A DNA stretch of 64,000 nucleotides, taken from positions 8,082 to 72,081 of the forward strand of contig NZ_CAAFUQ010000089.1 in the NCBI RefSeq assembly GCF_900766215.1, given 5' to 3'. The notes under the pieces are model-generated. The model made no database searches and had not been told where the DNA came from. It saw only the letters and a program-made list of their open reading frames with translations. The stretch is from an uncultured Finegoldia sp. (GTDB taxonomy: Bacteria > Bacillota > Clostridia > Tissierellales > Peptoniphilaceae). Positions 9,120 through 19,800 of the stretch are shown in pieces (positions within the stretch are counted from its first letter, which is position 1; every line of letters starts with the position of its first letter). Position numbers and translations under genes: made by a program.

Positions 9120-9861
9120 ACAAATTACCTCTTTTCATGCTTGTTTGAATGTTTTTGTCGTATGAAATTTTGACCAAAACGGACAATACAACAGCTTGTA
9201 TCAAAAGCTGTATTATCAAATCATATCTCACATTATTCAGTTGTAATTGTGTGAAGATTTCACGAGCGTTGTTAAATGGGAATATCATTTTATTAATAAG
9301 TACAAGTGCTTTGTTGTTGACTTTTACGGTAATATCTCCGAAAAACAACATATATGTTTCAGCCAATGCCACAAAACTTCCAAGTCTTTTATATAATAAT
9401 GTGAAGCTTGATAAGAAAGTGCCCAATTGATAAAGTATGAATACAGACACAACCATCACCAAAATTATTATAGGAATGTGGTTGAATTTCGAATAATCAA
9501 AGTCTACTGATACAAATATCAGTGTGAATATCACTATTACTTTTATCGTATTCATCAAACATTCCACTAAATTTCTGTACAAAACAACAGATAGTATCCC
9601 TGTTTTTGATTGGACAATTGATATCAGTGTTCTGTCTGTTATTTCGTTTTGTATCAAAAACGTTGGTGATTCAATCGCATAAGTAGCATAATACCACAAT
9701 ATCATCATCAAAAACACGATTTCTTTTTCTTTTACAAACAGCCCATCTATGATGAAAAGTGCCATCAAAAGCACTGCAATGTTTGCAAATATGACGTTGA
9801 ATTTGTATTTTTTGATTTCTGAGAAATCTCTGTTAAATTCCAATAACAATTTACTAAACAT
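9109..9861 (-). CDS. ABC-2 type transporter permease
   Basis: A 250-residue membrane protein with six predicted helices, beginning with a cytoplasmic segment rich in charged residues (LLEFNRDFSEIKKYKF). It starts within the end of the ATPase gene and overlaps the second permease, giving a translationally coupled ATPase-permease-permease unit. Probably the larger half of the exporter channel. Confidence 0.78.
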   Translation of the reverse strand: MFSKLLLEFNRDFSEIKKYKFNVIFANIAVLLMALFIIDGLFVKEKEIVFLMMILWYYATYAIESPTFLIQNEITDRTLISIVQSKTGILSVVLYRNLVECLMNTIKVIVIFTLIFVSVDFDYSKFNHIPIIILVMVVSVFILYQLGTFLSSFTLLYKRLGSFVALAETYMLFFGDITVKVNNKALVLINKMIFPFNNAREIFTQLQLNNVRYDLIIQLLIQAVVLSVLVKISYDKNIQTSMKRGNLYGI

Positions 9862-10738
9862 TTGAAATCACCCTGAAGTACACATCTTCTGCATTTAAAG
9901 ATTCTTTTCTCATGCTTATTATGTCACAGTTTTTCAGTAGAAATTCCTTCTCATCTTCATCGTAAACTGACAGTATAATTGAATTGTCGGTAAATTCGTA
10001 TTTCGTTTTCTTCAAATTATCTAGTAGATTTCTGTTGGTGTTTTCTATTTCAATGATGTCTTTTTGTAAGTCTTTTGAATCAAACAACTGTTTTGATGGT
10101 TTATCCAGTACGATTTTCCCTTCATTTATTAGAATTAATCTGGAGTTGATGTTTTTCATAAATGATAGGTCGTGACTTGTGAAGATGACTGTCTTTTGGT
10201 CTTCAACTGCTATTTTGTGTAGGAAATTCAAAAGAATATTCATGCTATTGATGTCCAATCCATTGGTAGGTTCATCTAGGCAAATTATGTCTGGATTGGT
10301 TAGAAGTGTCACTATGAGCGAAAGTTTTTGACGATTTCCTTGGGATAATTCGGAGACTTTTTTGTCCTTGAACTCTGTAAAATCGAGTTTGTCCATCAAA
10401 TTATTCACTTCATTTTCATTGTAATTAACGTGGTTTAGTCCGAGAAAATACATAATGTTTTCAGTGGCTGTTAAATAATCGTAATATCCTCCACCACTTT
10501 CGAGCACAAGTTTGGTGTGTTCTCTGATTTTAGAATTTTTGTTGGATATATTATCAACCATACATTCTCCTTGGTCTTGGTACAATAATCCACACAAAAT
10601 CTTAATTAGTGTGCTTTTACCGGATCCATTTTTCCCTATAATTGAAACTATTTCGCCCTTTTCTATTTGCAAATTCTCAACGTCAAGTACAGTATTTCCG
10701 TCGAATGATTTTTTAATATTATTAAATTGTATATACAT
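9854..10738 (-). CDS. ABC transporter ATP-binding protein
   Basis: Nucleotide-binding subunit for the two downstream permeases. It shows Walker A GKNGSGKST, signature LSQGNRQ, Walker B IICLDEPTNGLD and switch His in FTSHD. About 70 C-terminal residues beyond the core are typical of ABC-2 drug or peptide exporters. The start chosen is the ATG at 10738 because AGAGG lies seven bases upstream; a longer reading to 10771 would add 11 residues and lacks such a site. Confidence 0.92.
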   Translation of the reverse strand: MYIQFNNIKKSFDGNTVLDVENLQIEKGEIVSIIGKNGSGKSTLIKILCGLLYQDQGECMVDNISNKNSKIREHTKLVLESGGGYYDYLTATENIMYFLGLNHVNYNENEVNNLMDKLDFTEFKDKKVSELSQGNRQKLSLIVTLLTNPDIICLDEPTNGLDINSMNILLNFLHKIAVEDQKTVIFTSHDLSFMKNINSRLILINEGKIVLDKPSKQLFDSKDLQKDIIEIENTNRNLLDNLKKTKYEFTDNSIILSVYDEDEKEFLLKNCDIISMRKESLNAEDVYFRVISNV

Positions 10739-10758
10739 TTGTTGCCTCTTATCTATGT

Positions 10759-10783
10759 AAATTGGCACCAAAACGGTGCCAAT
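10759..10783 (-). terminator. Probable terminator after pepF
   Basis: Perfect 8-bp stem TTGGCACC/GGTGCCAA with a five-base loop between pepF and the ABC ATPase. The T-tract on the minus strand is short, so strength is uncertain. Confidence 0.6.
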
Positions 10784-10789
10784 TTTATA

Positions 10790-12586
10790 TTATTTGTCGT
10801 ATTTTTCGATGTCATCGATTACTTTGCCGATGTATTCGATGGTGTCTTTGAGTGGTTTATCTGTTGTGATGTCTACTCCTGCAGCTTTTGCAATTCCGAC
10901 AGAATCTTCTGTGGAGCCTAATGCCAATGCTTTAAGCCATCTGTCTGCTGCTGGTTTTCCTTCTTCTACAATCATTTTGGATACTTGTGTTCCGATTGTT
11001 AGTCCTGCGGAGTAAGTGTATGGATACAATCCCATGTAGTAGTGAGGTTGTCTCATCCATGTCAATTCTGATCCTTCGTTGATTTCAACGTCTTCTCCCC
11101 AGAATTTTTGTAGTGTTTCTTTGAAGATTCTTGACAAATCATCTGCTGTGAATCCTTCTTTCTTATCGATTAATTTGTACACTTCTCTTTGGTAGTATCC
11201 TTCGATGAAGTGTGTGACGAAGTTGTGGAAGTAGGTTCTGGAGATTATTTGTCCGCACAAATATCTTCTTTCTTGGTCAGTTGTTGCTTTTTCTAGCAAG
11301 TATCTACTCATGATGAGTTCGTTTGTTGTGGATGGTGATTCCACGAAGTACATTGATGGATCGTTGTCCAACACGTTTTGTGTTTTTTGTGAGATGTAGG
11401 ATTGTCCTGCATGTCCCAATTCGTGCGACAATACGATGGCTTCTGTTAGTTTGCCAGTCCAAGATATCAACACGTATGGGTGTGCCAAGAATGGCGATGC
11501 GCAGAATGCCCCTGTTGATTTCCCAAATGTGTTTACAAAATCAATCCATTTTTCGTCAAATGCACGATCTAGCATTTTGGAATAATCTTCACCTAGAATT
11601 GAAAGTCCGTCTTTGACCAAATTCCTTGCATCTTCTACTGAAATGTTTTTGGAGAATGAGTTTTCCACGTCAAGCTTCAAGTCCATGAATGTAACTTTGT
11701 CCAAATCGTATTCTTTTTTGATGATTTGGGCGTATTTTCTCATGTGTTTAGGAAGTTCTTGCATGATTACATCTAGTTGTCTGTCGTACAATTCACGAGA
11801 GATGTTTTGTCTGTCTAACAAGAAATCTATCACTGAATCGTATCCTCTAAGTTCACTTTCTGCCTTTTCTGCTTGGCAATGTGATAGATAAATCATCGCT
11901 GTTGTGTTTTTGTATTTTGCAAGTTCCTTGTAGAACACTTCGTATGATTTTCTTCTCAAATCTGTGTCAGGGTCGTTGTCGTAAACTCCTTCGAACAAAT
12001 TGTAAGTCATTTCGTATTTTTTGCCATTTACTTCGAAATCAGGGAATGTAATGTCGTGAATTTTCGTTGTGTTGTAGATTTCGTAGAATGAGCTGAATGT
12101 TTGTGAGAATTTGCTTATAGCATTTTCCACTTCTTTGGATAAGATGTGTTCTTTTTTCTTCAACAAATCGTCGATGTATCTTGTGTTGTTGGTGTCGTTT
12201 TTCACTTCTTCAAGTGTTTGTTCGTCAACTTGTACAAGTTCTGTTTCAAAAAAGCTCATTTTGTTTTCGATGTCTGCGATTTTTGTAAATGTAGCCATGG
12301 CTCTTTTTTGGGATTTTTCGTTGTGGCCGTCTGCTTCTACATCAAGTGATGCGTAGTGTGCGATGCGATCGATGTTAGCCACGATGTCTCTGTAATCGTC
12401 CATGGCATTTTTGATGATGTCTGCTGATTTGAGTTTGTTTTCGTAATTTTTCTTGAAATCATCTGCCATCAAATCAATTGTCTTCACTGCTTTTTCGAAT
12501 TCTTCTTCTGTTTTATATAATGCAGACAAATCCCACATGTATTGTGGGTCTGCTTCTTCTCTTTTGCAATATTTTAGTATATCCAT
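10790..12586 (-). CDS. pepF: Oligoendopeptidase F (M3 metallopeptidase)
   Basis: Cytoplasmic zinc endopeptidase that cleaves short peptides. It has the M3 zinc motif HELGHAGQSY near residue 390 and the family length (598 residues). A distal EGYYQREVYKLID segment and a C-terminal WMRQPHYYMGLYPYTYS region are characteristic of PepF. It starts within the stop codon of the upstream M29 aminopeptidase (TAATG), so endo- and aminopeptidase are made together, fitting amino-acid-fermenting metabolism. Confidence 0.95.
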   Translation of the reverse strand: MDILKYCKREEADPQYMWDLSALYKTEEEFEKAVKTIDLMADDFKKNYENKLKSADIIKNAMDDYRDIVANIDRIAHYASLDVEADGHNEKSQKRAMATFTKIADIENKMSFFETELVQVDEQTLEEVKNDTNNTRYIDDLLKKKEHILSKEVENAISKFSQTFSSFYEIYNTTKIHDITFPDFEVNGKKYEMTYNLFEGVYDNDPDTDLRRKSYEVFYKELAKYKNTTAMIYLSHCQAEKAESELRGYDSVIDFLLDRQNISRELYDRQLDVIMQELPKHMRKYAQIIKKEYDLDKVTFMDLKLDVENSFSKNISVEDARNLVKDGLSILGEDYSKMLDRAFDEKWIDFVNTFGKSTGAFCASPFLAHPYVLISWTGKLTEAIVLSHELGHAGQSYISQKTQNVLDNDPSMYFVESPSTTNELIMSRYLLEKATTDQERRYLCGQIISRTYFHNFVTHFIEGYYQREVYKLIDKKEGFTADDLSRIFKETLQKFWGEDVEINEGSELTWMRQPHYYMGLYPYTYSAGLTIGTQVSKMIVEEGKPAADRWLKALALGSTEDSVGIAKAAGVDITTDKPLKDTIEYIGKVIDDIEKYDK

Positions 12587-13818
12587 TAGATTGCCCAGTT
12601 TCCTTCCTTAAATACTTCTACTTCTTTGCCATCAGCTGTAGTTCCAACGATTCTCATATCTTCTGAACCAACCATGAAATCCACGTGAATCAATGAATCG
12701 TTGATTCCTTTTTCTTTCAATTCATCTTCATTCATGTCTACTCCACCTTCTACACAAGTTGGATAAGCTTGGCCGAATGCAAGGTGACATGATGCGTTTT
12801 CGTCGTACAATGTTTTGATGAATGTGACGTTTGATTTGGAAATTGGTGATTCATAAGGAACAAGTGCCACTTCTCCCAAGTATTTCCCATTTTCATCAGT
12901 GTCGAACATATTCTTCAAAGTTTCCTTGCCAATTTCTGCATCGAAGTCCACAACTTTCCCATCTTTAAATTCAAATCTCATCTTGTCGATAGTGTTGCCA
13001 CCGTAATTCAAAGGCTTAGTACTGTAAACAACTCCGTTTACCTTGTCTTTATGAGGTGCTGTGAACACTTCTTCTGTTGGAATGTTTGGAACAAAAACAT
13101 TTCCGTAATTATCTGTAGATTGTGCAGCTATCCACACGTGTCCTTTTGGAAGTTCGATTGTCAAATCAGTTCCCAATGAGTTTGTGTAGTGAAGCTTCAC
13201 GAATTGATGCTTGTTCATAAACTCTGCGTGTTTGTCCATTGTGTCCAAATGTTCATCCCACGCTTTGATAGGATCTTCTGTGTCAGAACGAGTTGCCTTG
13301 AAGATTTGATCCCATAATTTTTCTACTGCTTCTTCTTCTGAAAGTTCTGGGAATACTCTCTTTGCCCAGCCAACGCTTGGAGCTGCGACAACACACCAGC
13401 TGTTGATGTCATTCATTGTGTATTTTTGAATTGGCTTCATCTTTTCAGCAGAAACCTTGGATCTCATTTGAACTCTGTCAGGGTCCACTCCCTTCAAATT
13501 TTCAGGATCTTGGCAAGATACAGATATTACCCCTGCTTTTTTTTCAAAATAGTATTTGGATTTTTCAACGATAAAATCTGGAAAGTCCTTCAAAGCTTCT
13601 TCTGATGCGTTTTCGTAGTACATTCTGTTGATTGCATCGTCATTCCATTCCATAATAACTTCGCTGCAGCCTTTTTCATAAGCGTATTTTACCAAAAGTC
13701 TTGCAAAGTCAGCTCTTTCAACTGCACAACGAATTACAAGTGGTCTATCGTTTGCATTGATTCCTTTTTCGATAATTAATCTTGCGTAATTGTTTAGTTT
13801 TTTGTCAAAATTTTCCAT
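12586..13818 (-). CDS. M29 family aminopeptidase (AmpS/PepS type)
   Basis: A 410-residue metal-dependent aminopeptidase of the thermophilic aminopeptidase family. The conserved block NIPTEEVFTAPHKDKVNGVV and the C-terminal HVDFMVGSEDMRIVG carry the family's metal ligands. ATG at 13818 is chosen because GGAGGA precedes it; the longer reading from 13914 would start upstream of the promoter. It is the first gene of a bicistronic unit with pepF. Confidence 0.92.
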   Translation of the reverse strand: MENFDKKLNNYARLIIEKGINANDRPLVIRCAVERADFARLLVKYAYEKGCSEVIMEWNDDAINRMYYENASEEALKDFPDFIVEKSKYYFEKKAGVISVSCQDPENLKGVDPDRVQMRSKVSAEKMKPIQKYTMNDINSWCVVAAPSVGWAKRVFPELSEEEAVEKLWDQIFKATRSDTEDPIKAWDEHLDTMDKHAEFMNKHQFVKLHYTNSLGTDLTIELPKGHVWIAAQSTDNYGNVFVPNIPTEEVFTAPHKDKVNGVVYSTKPLNYGGNTIDKMRFEFKDGKVVDFDAEIGKETLKNMFDTDENGKYLGEVALVPYESPISKSNVTFIKTLYDENASCHLAFGQAYPTCVEGGVDMNEDELKEKGINDSLIHVDFMVGSEDMRIVGTTADGKEVEVFKEGNWAI

Positions 13819-13845
13819 ATTATTCCTCCTCGTATCACTAATAAT

Positions 13846-13874
13846 ATTATATGGTTTTCCCAATAATTTTTCAA
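13846..13874 (-). promoter_or_regulatory. Promoter of the aminopeptidase-pepF operon
   Basis: Minus-strand -35 TTGAAA, 17-bp spacer and -10 TATAAT, with the start codon 27 bp beyond the -10. Confidence 0.85.
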
Positions 13875-13924
13875 TTTTATAAAAATAAAATATTTGTAAA
13901 ATACGTAAAAACACTGGATTTTGA

Positions 13925-13953
13925 TTGACTTTACATACCCCATATACTAAAAT
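13925..13953 (+). promoter_or_regulatory. Promoter of the HAD phosphatase gene
   Basis: -35 TTGACT, 17-bp spacer and -10 TAAAAT, divergent from the aminopeptidase promoter and 26 bp before the ATG at 13980. Confidence 0.82.
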
Positions 13954-13979
13954 CTAAATATAAATGAAAGGATGAATTT

Positions 13980-14630
13980 ATGATTAAATACGCAATTTTT
14001 GATATGGATGGAACTTTGATTAACTCCATGTACAAATGGAACAGAGTTATTTTAGATTACATTGAAAATTTGGGAATAAAACCTGACGATGATTTTATAA
14101 GGACAATCAAAACCAAAACACTTTTGACATCTATTGATTACATTCACGAAACTTTTGACATCAAAAAAACCACAGACGATGGTTTGAACTTTATATATTA
14201 CACAATTAGAAACGGATATATGAATGAATTTGATTTGAAACCGGGCGTTTTGGATATGCTCGAAAAGCTAAAATCAATGGGAATTAAAATGTGTGTTGCA
14301 ACAGCCACAGAAGACCAATTGGCAATTCCAGCTCTTGAAAAACAAGGTATATTGGATTATTTTGAATTCGTGCAAACTTGTAAATCCGTGGGCTACCACA
14401 AATACGAAGAAGAATATTGGAATAATGCTCTTGAAAAATTGGGCTCTAATGTGGATGACACGATTGTATTTGAAGATGCGTTGTACTGCATCGATACGGT
14501 CGACAAAATGGGATTTAAAATCGTGGGAATAACTGACGAATCCACTGTTAATGATTATGATATAATTGATGAAAAAGTGGACCAATACATTGAATCTTAC
14601 GATGATTTGGACTACGATTTGTTTAAATAG
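13980..14630 (+). CDS. HAD-superfamily phosphatase (beta-phosphoglucomutase-like)
   Basis: A 216-residue HAD hydrolase. Motif I is FDMDGTLINS with the nucleophile Asp8, motif II includes the CVATATED region near 105, and motif IV is the FEDALYCID segment near 165. The alpha-helical cap after motif I places it in subfamily IA. The substrate cannot be told from sequence. AAAGGATG precedes the ATG. A small membrane protein gene follows 8 bp downstream. Confidence 0.88.
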   Translation: MIKYAIFDMDGTLINSMYKWNRVILDYIENLGIKPDDDFIRTIKTKTLLTSIDYIHETFDIKKTTDDGLNFIYYTIRNGYMNEFDLKPGVLDMLEKLKSMGIKMCVATATEDQLAIPALEKQGILDYFEFVQTCKSVGYHKYEEEYWNNALEKLGSNVDDTIVFEDALYCIDTVDKMGFKIVGITDESTVNDYDIIDEKVDQYIESYDDLDYDLFK

Positions 14631-14638
14631 GAGATTGT

Positions 14639-15091
14639 ATGAATAAAATAATTTATATGTTCATATTGTCCATGCTTCCTGTTTTGGAAATCAGAGGGTC
14701 AATGATTTATGCACTTGCAAATAACATTAACCCTGCATTAGCGTTCTTCTTGTCTGTGATTGGCAACATATTGCCAATACCATTTTTGATTTTGTTGACA
14801 CAAAAAGTCCTACAATGGTTGGATACAATCGACACTTTCAAGCCATTTGTGGATTGGATTAACAAAAAAGCACAAGAAAAAAGCAAGACAATCGACAAAT
14901 ACGGAAGACTGGGACTCTACATTTTGGTGGCGATTCCACTTCCTGGAACAGGCGCTTGGACTGGCGCATTGGTGGCATCATTCTTGGGATTAACTCCCAA
15001 AAAAAGCATGCTTCCAATAACTTTGGGAGTAATAACAGCGGGAATCATCGTCATGCTTTCTACAATGGGAGTGTTAAATGTAATTAAGTAA
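14639..15091 (+). CDS. COG2426-type small integral membrane protein
   Basis: A 150-residue protein with three to four hydrophobic helices and the family features LPVLEIRGSMIYA at the N-terminus and PLPGTGAWTGALVAS in the middle. The family is labelled small multidrug export protein but that role is poorly supported. AGGAG precedes the ATG. It is likely co-transcribed with the HAD phosphatase and is followed directly by a terminator. Confidence 0.85.
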   Translation: MNKIIYMFILSMLPVLEIRGSMIYALANNINPALAFFLSVIGNILPIPFLILLTQKVLQWLDTIDTFKPFVDWINKKAQEKSKTIDKYGRLGLYILVAIPLPGTGAWTGALVASFLGLTPKKSMLPITLGVITAGIIVMLSTMGVLNVIK

Positions 15092-15117
15092 GGTGTGAAA
15101 TCTCGCACCTTTTTTTT
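15091..15117 (+). terminator. Rho-independent terminator
   Basis: Stem AGGTGTG/CGCACCT (one G-T pair), six-base loop and eight T, starting at the stop codon of the COG2426 gene. Confidence 0.88.
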
Positions 15118-15157
15118 GTTTTGGGGTATAATAATATCAAAGAGAGGTGTACTACAA

Positions 15158-15556
15158 ATGAAAAAGAAAAAGTTTTCAATAGTCAAAATGCTACTAATAT
15201 GTCTTGTAGTTTTTGTAGCTATAAAATGGATTATAGCTGTTCCCGTTCAAAGACATTACGGATACAAAAAGTTGTACAAATACATGGAAGTTCAAGGGAT
15301 AAAAAAAGATAACATAAAAGAGATAACATCTTTTAAAGACTATCTGGAAGGTTCTTATGATTACAAAGTTAAATTAAAAGATCCTGAAGGATACTCAATT
15401 AACTATATTTATACTCATTATAAAGAAATCATGGTGTATTCAATAGAATACAATTTAAATGGCAAATATAAGTCATTAGATGTCAATGAAAGAAAAAAAT
15501 TCAAATACCCTCCTTTGCCTTTTGATTGGGAAGATAATTTACCAGATAACAAATAA
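15158..15556 (+). CDS. DUF3139-like small membrane-anchored protein (paralogue 1)
   Basis: A 132-residue protein: one N-terminal membrane helix (about residues 8-27) and a small extracytoplasmic domain. The pattern of helix, VPVQ, YKKLYKYMEVQGIKKDNI, then a KVKLKDPEGYSINYIYTHY strand matches two other genes in this window (37210 and 37618) and resembles DUF3139. The ATG at 15158 is preceded by GAGAGGTG; an in-frame ATG at 15095 lies in the terminator. TATAAT at 15128 is a candidate -10. Function unknown. Confidence 0.75.
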   Translation: MKKKKFSIVKMLLICLVVFVAIKWIIAVPVQRHYGYKKLYKYMEVQGIKKDNIKEITSFKDYLEGSYDYKVKLKDPEGYSINYIYTHYKEIMVYSIEYNLNGKYKSLDVNERKKFKYPPLPFDWEDNLPDNK

Positions 15557-15566
15557 TTCAACATAC

Positions 15567-15594
15567 AAAAAAAGACCTGTGAAGGTCTTTTTTT
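15567..15594. terminator. Bidirectional terminator
   Basis: AGACCT/AGGTCT stem flanked by seven A on one side and seven T on the other, between two convergent genes. Confidence 0.88.
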
Positions 15595-15597
15595 AGG

Positions 15598-16779
15598 TTA
15601 ATTATTATTCTCTCTTTTTTGTTTGTTCAAATACAAATACGCCAATACTATTATTCCAACCGAGAACAACACCATCATTCTTTCGTCTTTATTCCCAGAT
15701 TCTGGGAGTTTTTCATCGACGTGTTCTTTCTTTTCTACCACAAGTGATTTTTTGGACAAATCACTTTGTGACAACACTACATCGAATTCACGGACTTGCC
15801 CTTCTTTTAAGATAACGCCTCCGACGCCATTTTCAGTCAATCTATCTTCGTTATTTACAGTAACAAAATAATTTCCTGGAAACAAATTGTCAAATACAGC
15901 TTTTCCTTCTTTGTTTGTGTATTGGAAAGCATACAGTCCTGTTCTTATGTCTTTCAAAGAAACTAGCACTTTTTCTTGTGGTTTATCTGCTTTTTTCACG
16001 TTGATTATAAGCGCTGATTCAAACTCTTTTTTGATTTGTTCATCTATCTGTGAGCTGTAAATGGATTCTTCGGAATTTGGACTAATCTCAATGTCGTTGA
16101 TTTTGAAATTATCATGCTTTTCAAAATATTCGCTCATTTTTTCAACGTAGACTTCGTATTTTCCTATGTCTTCCACTTCAAAATACGCATACCCAAACAT
16201 ATCAGTCTTGGAGAGGTATTCTTTTGAGTTGGATTTGAGTTTAACGTCTATTTCTTTGAGTGCAACGCCGTATTTGTCGGTAATTCTGTAAGTGATTTTG
16301 TATTTCTTGTCCTTGTCCTCTCTTGTCTTGGCAATCAAGGTTTTGGAATTATCGGTGTTGTTTTCAAGTAACACTTTTTGTTCATCGAAGAAATATCCCG
16401 ACGGAGCAGACACTACCTTCACAGAATGTTCTGATGGTGCAAGCTTATAAAATTGTGCTTCTCCCTTTTCGTCTGTCTGATTTTCTCGAGATTTGCCAGT
16501 CTGAAGATCAGTTACTATTATCTCAACTTTTGGTATTGGTTTGCTTTTTTTGTCCAATACGGTGATTTTTAATATAGCATTATCCTCATCCATCGCTTGT
16601 TTTACTGCAAATGATAAGTTAGTTTTAAAGTTTTGCATAATTTTCTTGCTGACACTATCATTTTGTCCTCTATTTGGATTGATTATATTGTCTATTTTAT
16701 CTATTTCTGATGCTGTGGTGATTTGAGGTATCATAATTATCACCACTAAAACAAATAGTAGTTTTTTCAAAATTTTCAT
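15598..16779 (-). CDS. Sortase-anchored surface protein with Cna-B-like repeats
   Basis: A 393-residue surface protein. Signal peptide at residues 1-23, then prealbumin/Cna-B-like beta domains recognisable by repeated patterns such as LDKKSKPIPKVEIIVTDLQT, TDEKGEAQFYKLAPS and TNKEGKAVFDNLFPGNYFV. It ends with sorting signal LPESG, a hydrophobic helix and KQKRENNN. LPESG differs from canonical LPXTG at the fourth position. ATG at 16779 has GGAGAAG upstream; the longer reading from 16875 has no signal peptide at its start. Likely an adhesin or matrix-binding protein (inference). Confidence 0.85.
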   Translation of the reverse strand: MKILKKLLFVLVVIIMIPQITTASEIDKIDNIINPNRGQNDSVSKKIMQNFKTNLSFAVKQAMDEDNAILKITVLDKKSKPIPKVEIIVTDLQTGKSRENQTDEKGEAQFYKLAPSEHSVKVVSAPSGYFFDEQKVLLENNTDNSKTLIAKTREDKDKKYKITYRITDKYGVALKEIDVKLKSNSKEYLSKTDMFGYAYFEVEDIGKYEVYVEKMSEYFEKHDNFKINDIEISPNSEESIYSSQIDEQIKKEFESALIINVKKADKPQEKVLVSLKDIRTGLYAFQYTNKEGKAVFDNLFPGNYFVTVNNEDRLTENGVGGVILKEGQVREFDVVLSQSDLSKKSLVVEKKEHVDEKLPESGNKDERMMVLFSVGIIVLAYLYLNKQKRENNN

Positions 16780-16836
16780 AACACTTCTCCTATTTAATAA
16801 TATATCATAAAAAAAGCGTTTTTTCCCAATTTTAGC

Positions 16837-16871
16837 CAAAAAAAATCGCACGATATTATCGTGCGACTTTT
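16837..16871 (-). terminator. Terminator after the subtilase gene
   Basis: Nine-base stem TCGCACGAT/ATCGTGCGA with a three-base loop and eight T on the minus strand, six bases past the subtilase stop. Confidence 0.92.
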
Positions 16872-16876
16872 TCACT

Positions 16877-19800
16877 CTATTTGATCAATTCTTTTACAAC
16901 TGATTCATCTATTGAGTTTTCTCCACCAAATACATTAACTTTTTCAAATTTTGATTCTTCGAAAGCTTGTTTTGTAGCTTCTGGAATTTCATTTGCTTCT
17001 GCTAATAATATTGGGCAATCAATGGAGCCTATTACTAAGCTGTCTGCTGGAACTGTTCCGTTTGCGATGTTAACTTCTTTTCTGTCTTTGAAGCCATATT
17101 CGTAGATTTTCTTTGCTGTTTCGTAACGGTTTGCTCCGGCAATTCTTGTAGCGTTTGGTAGTTTGTTTGCTACTTCTTTGGAGATTGTCTTTTCTCCTCC
17201 TACTATTATTGCTTTTTTAATTTGTTTCAATACTTCTTGTGTTGCTTTTGGTATGTTGTTTGGTTGTACAAGTAGTATTGGCATGTTGTTTTTGTTTGCT
17301 AGTGGAGCTACTGTTAATGCGTCTGCGAATGTTTCTCCGCTTGCGATGACAGCTTGTGTTGTTCCTGTACGTTTGATGATTTCTTGTGCGATTTTTGCAC
17401 TTGTTTCGTAGCGGTTTGCTCCTGCTATTGTTCTAACGTTGTATTGTGATAGGCTGTTTTTAGTTTTGTCGATTGATTTTTCTCCACCTATTACGATTAC
17501 GTTCTTAGCACCGAGTCTCTTGATTTCTTGTGCTACTACTGAATCTAGTTGATCTTTTTTAACTAATAGGATTGGTGCTTTTAATTGTTTTGATAATGCT
17601 GATGCTGATAAGCTGTCTGCGAATTGTTCGTAGTTTGCTACGATTACTGTGTCAGCTGTGTTGTAGTATTTCTTGGATACTTCTACTGCTGTGTTGATTC
17701 TGTCAGCTCCTGCAACTCTTGTTGTTGCCTTTGGTGTTTGATCTGGTGTTTCTGGTGTTGTTGTTCCAGGTACACTTGGTGTTGTTGTTCCTGGGTTAGC
17801 TGGGTTTTCCTTGCCAGGTTTTGTTGGATCTTCTTTTCCTGGTTTTTCTTGTTTTGTTGGGTTTTCCTTGCCAGGTTGTCCTGGTTTTGCTGGATCTACC
17901 TTGCCAGGTTGTTCTGGTTTTGCTGGATCTACCTTGCCAGGTTGTTCTGGTTTTGCTGGATCTTCTTTGCCTGGTTTACCAGATTCTTGAATCTTTGCTA
18001 TTTCGTCTTTGATTTCTTTGGCTAATTTGTCAACTTCTTCTTGAGTTGCATCTTCTTTCTTAGTTAAGTCTTCAGCTTTTTTAATTAAATCTTGTAATGC
18101 TTTTTGTTGTTCGTCAGTTAATTTAACTTCTTTCTTGTCCAACAAGTTTTGTGCGTCATCTTTTTGACCGATAAGTTGTTTCTTATCAATTTTCTTAACT
18201 TCTTTTTCTTTAATCTTAGCCAAAGCATCTGTCAATTTCTTGTTAACTTCATCAACCTTGTCTTGTGGTTGTTGTTCAGAAATAGCAGTTCTTGCTTCTT
18301 CGATTAATTTGTTAAGTTCAGCTATTTGTTCTTGAGTTACTTCGTATTTTTCAGGAACTGATACTATTGAATTTGCTTTCAATAAGTTATTGAACAATTC
18401 TTTTGTATCAACTGGGTCTTTTGCGTTAGGATCTTTTCTATTGATTCCAACTTCTTGGATAGTTTCATTTCCTGCATCATCGTTTGCTTTGATTTGGAAT
18501 TTGTTTTCGCCAACTTCCAATGGAACTTCTATTTCGAATTCTCCGTCAACGCCATTTTTAAGTTCGAAAGTATCCCAAGTCTTGTCTATTCTTGAAAGCA
18601 TTGATCCGTCAAGATACATTTCCAAATAAGTCATGTTTTCATGACCTTTTACTTTGATTTTAGCTGTTGGAGCTTTTTCGTCTTCGTGTTCAACAGTGTA
18701 TTCAATTGTTGGAGCAACGTAGTCTTTTCTGATTCTTCTGATGATAGTATCTTGGATGCCATCTCCTCTGACATTTTCACCTTCAGCTTTGATTTGTAAT
18801 TCGTAAACACGTCCATCTTCTAAGTTAGAGATGTCTAATTCGTGATCGAATGAGAAATTGCTGTCTCCTTCTTTTTTAGATTTGATTTCTTGAACTTCTG
18901 TTCCTTCAACCTTCTTACCATCTTTTGTGATAGTTAATGTCAAATGATTTAATTGTTTAATCTTAGTTACATTACCTTTTATATGGATCTTCTTGTATGC
19001 ATCAGGGTTGTCTTTGTCTTCGTGTTTACCAAATGCTGCATAATAATCAGGATTTTCAACCTTGATTACAGGTAAGTTGTAAACTGTAGTGTCTTTTGGT
19101 TGTTCTGGTTCTGGTTTTGCTGGTTGTTCTTCTTTCTTTTCTTCAGATTTTACGATGATTGGAATCCAGTAATATGTTTCCATATCGCCAATCTTAACAG
19201 ATACTTCTATTCCAAATTCACCAGGTTTGTCAGTAGCTTTAATATTATCTTTATTGTCTAATATTTTAACTTCAGCATCTTTTGGTAATCCAACGATGTG
19301 CTTTTTGATTTCATCTAATCCTGGAATTGGATCGTTTACTTTCAATTCTATAGGTTTGATTTCGATGTTAGAAGTTATGCCTGTGTCAATCTTATTACCG
19401 ATAACATTTCTTGCATTATCCCAAGCGTAAATGCTTAGGTTGGACAAGTCAAATCCATCAGCTATTTTGAATGTATAAGAGTAATCTCTTACTATTCCAA
19501 TATCATCGTATCTATGATCTTCTCGAACTTGTTGTTCATACCATTTACCAGTTGTAGTGTTTTCATATCCTACGCTAAATACACCTGCTAAGTTATCTTT
19601 TGCAATTACAGTTATTTCTCTGTTTACTTTGTCGTATTTGTAAGTTAATGTTGGTGCTGTGTTATCTAATACTATGTTGTATTGATATTTTTGTTCTTTA
19701 GCATCTTTGTAATCAACGTGACCTGTGATTTGGTAGATGTATTGTCCTTCATCAACAGGTTTTCCACTCCTGTCTTTGAAGTCCCAAGCAGCTCCACCAG

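Noticed and set aside
17624..18025. 133-codon Cys/Trp-rich plus-strand ORF
   Set aside because: It is the antisense of the Lys/Pro-rich linker of the subtilase; the odd composition comes from the complementary repeats.
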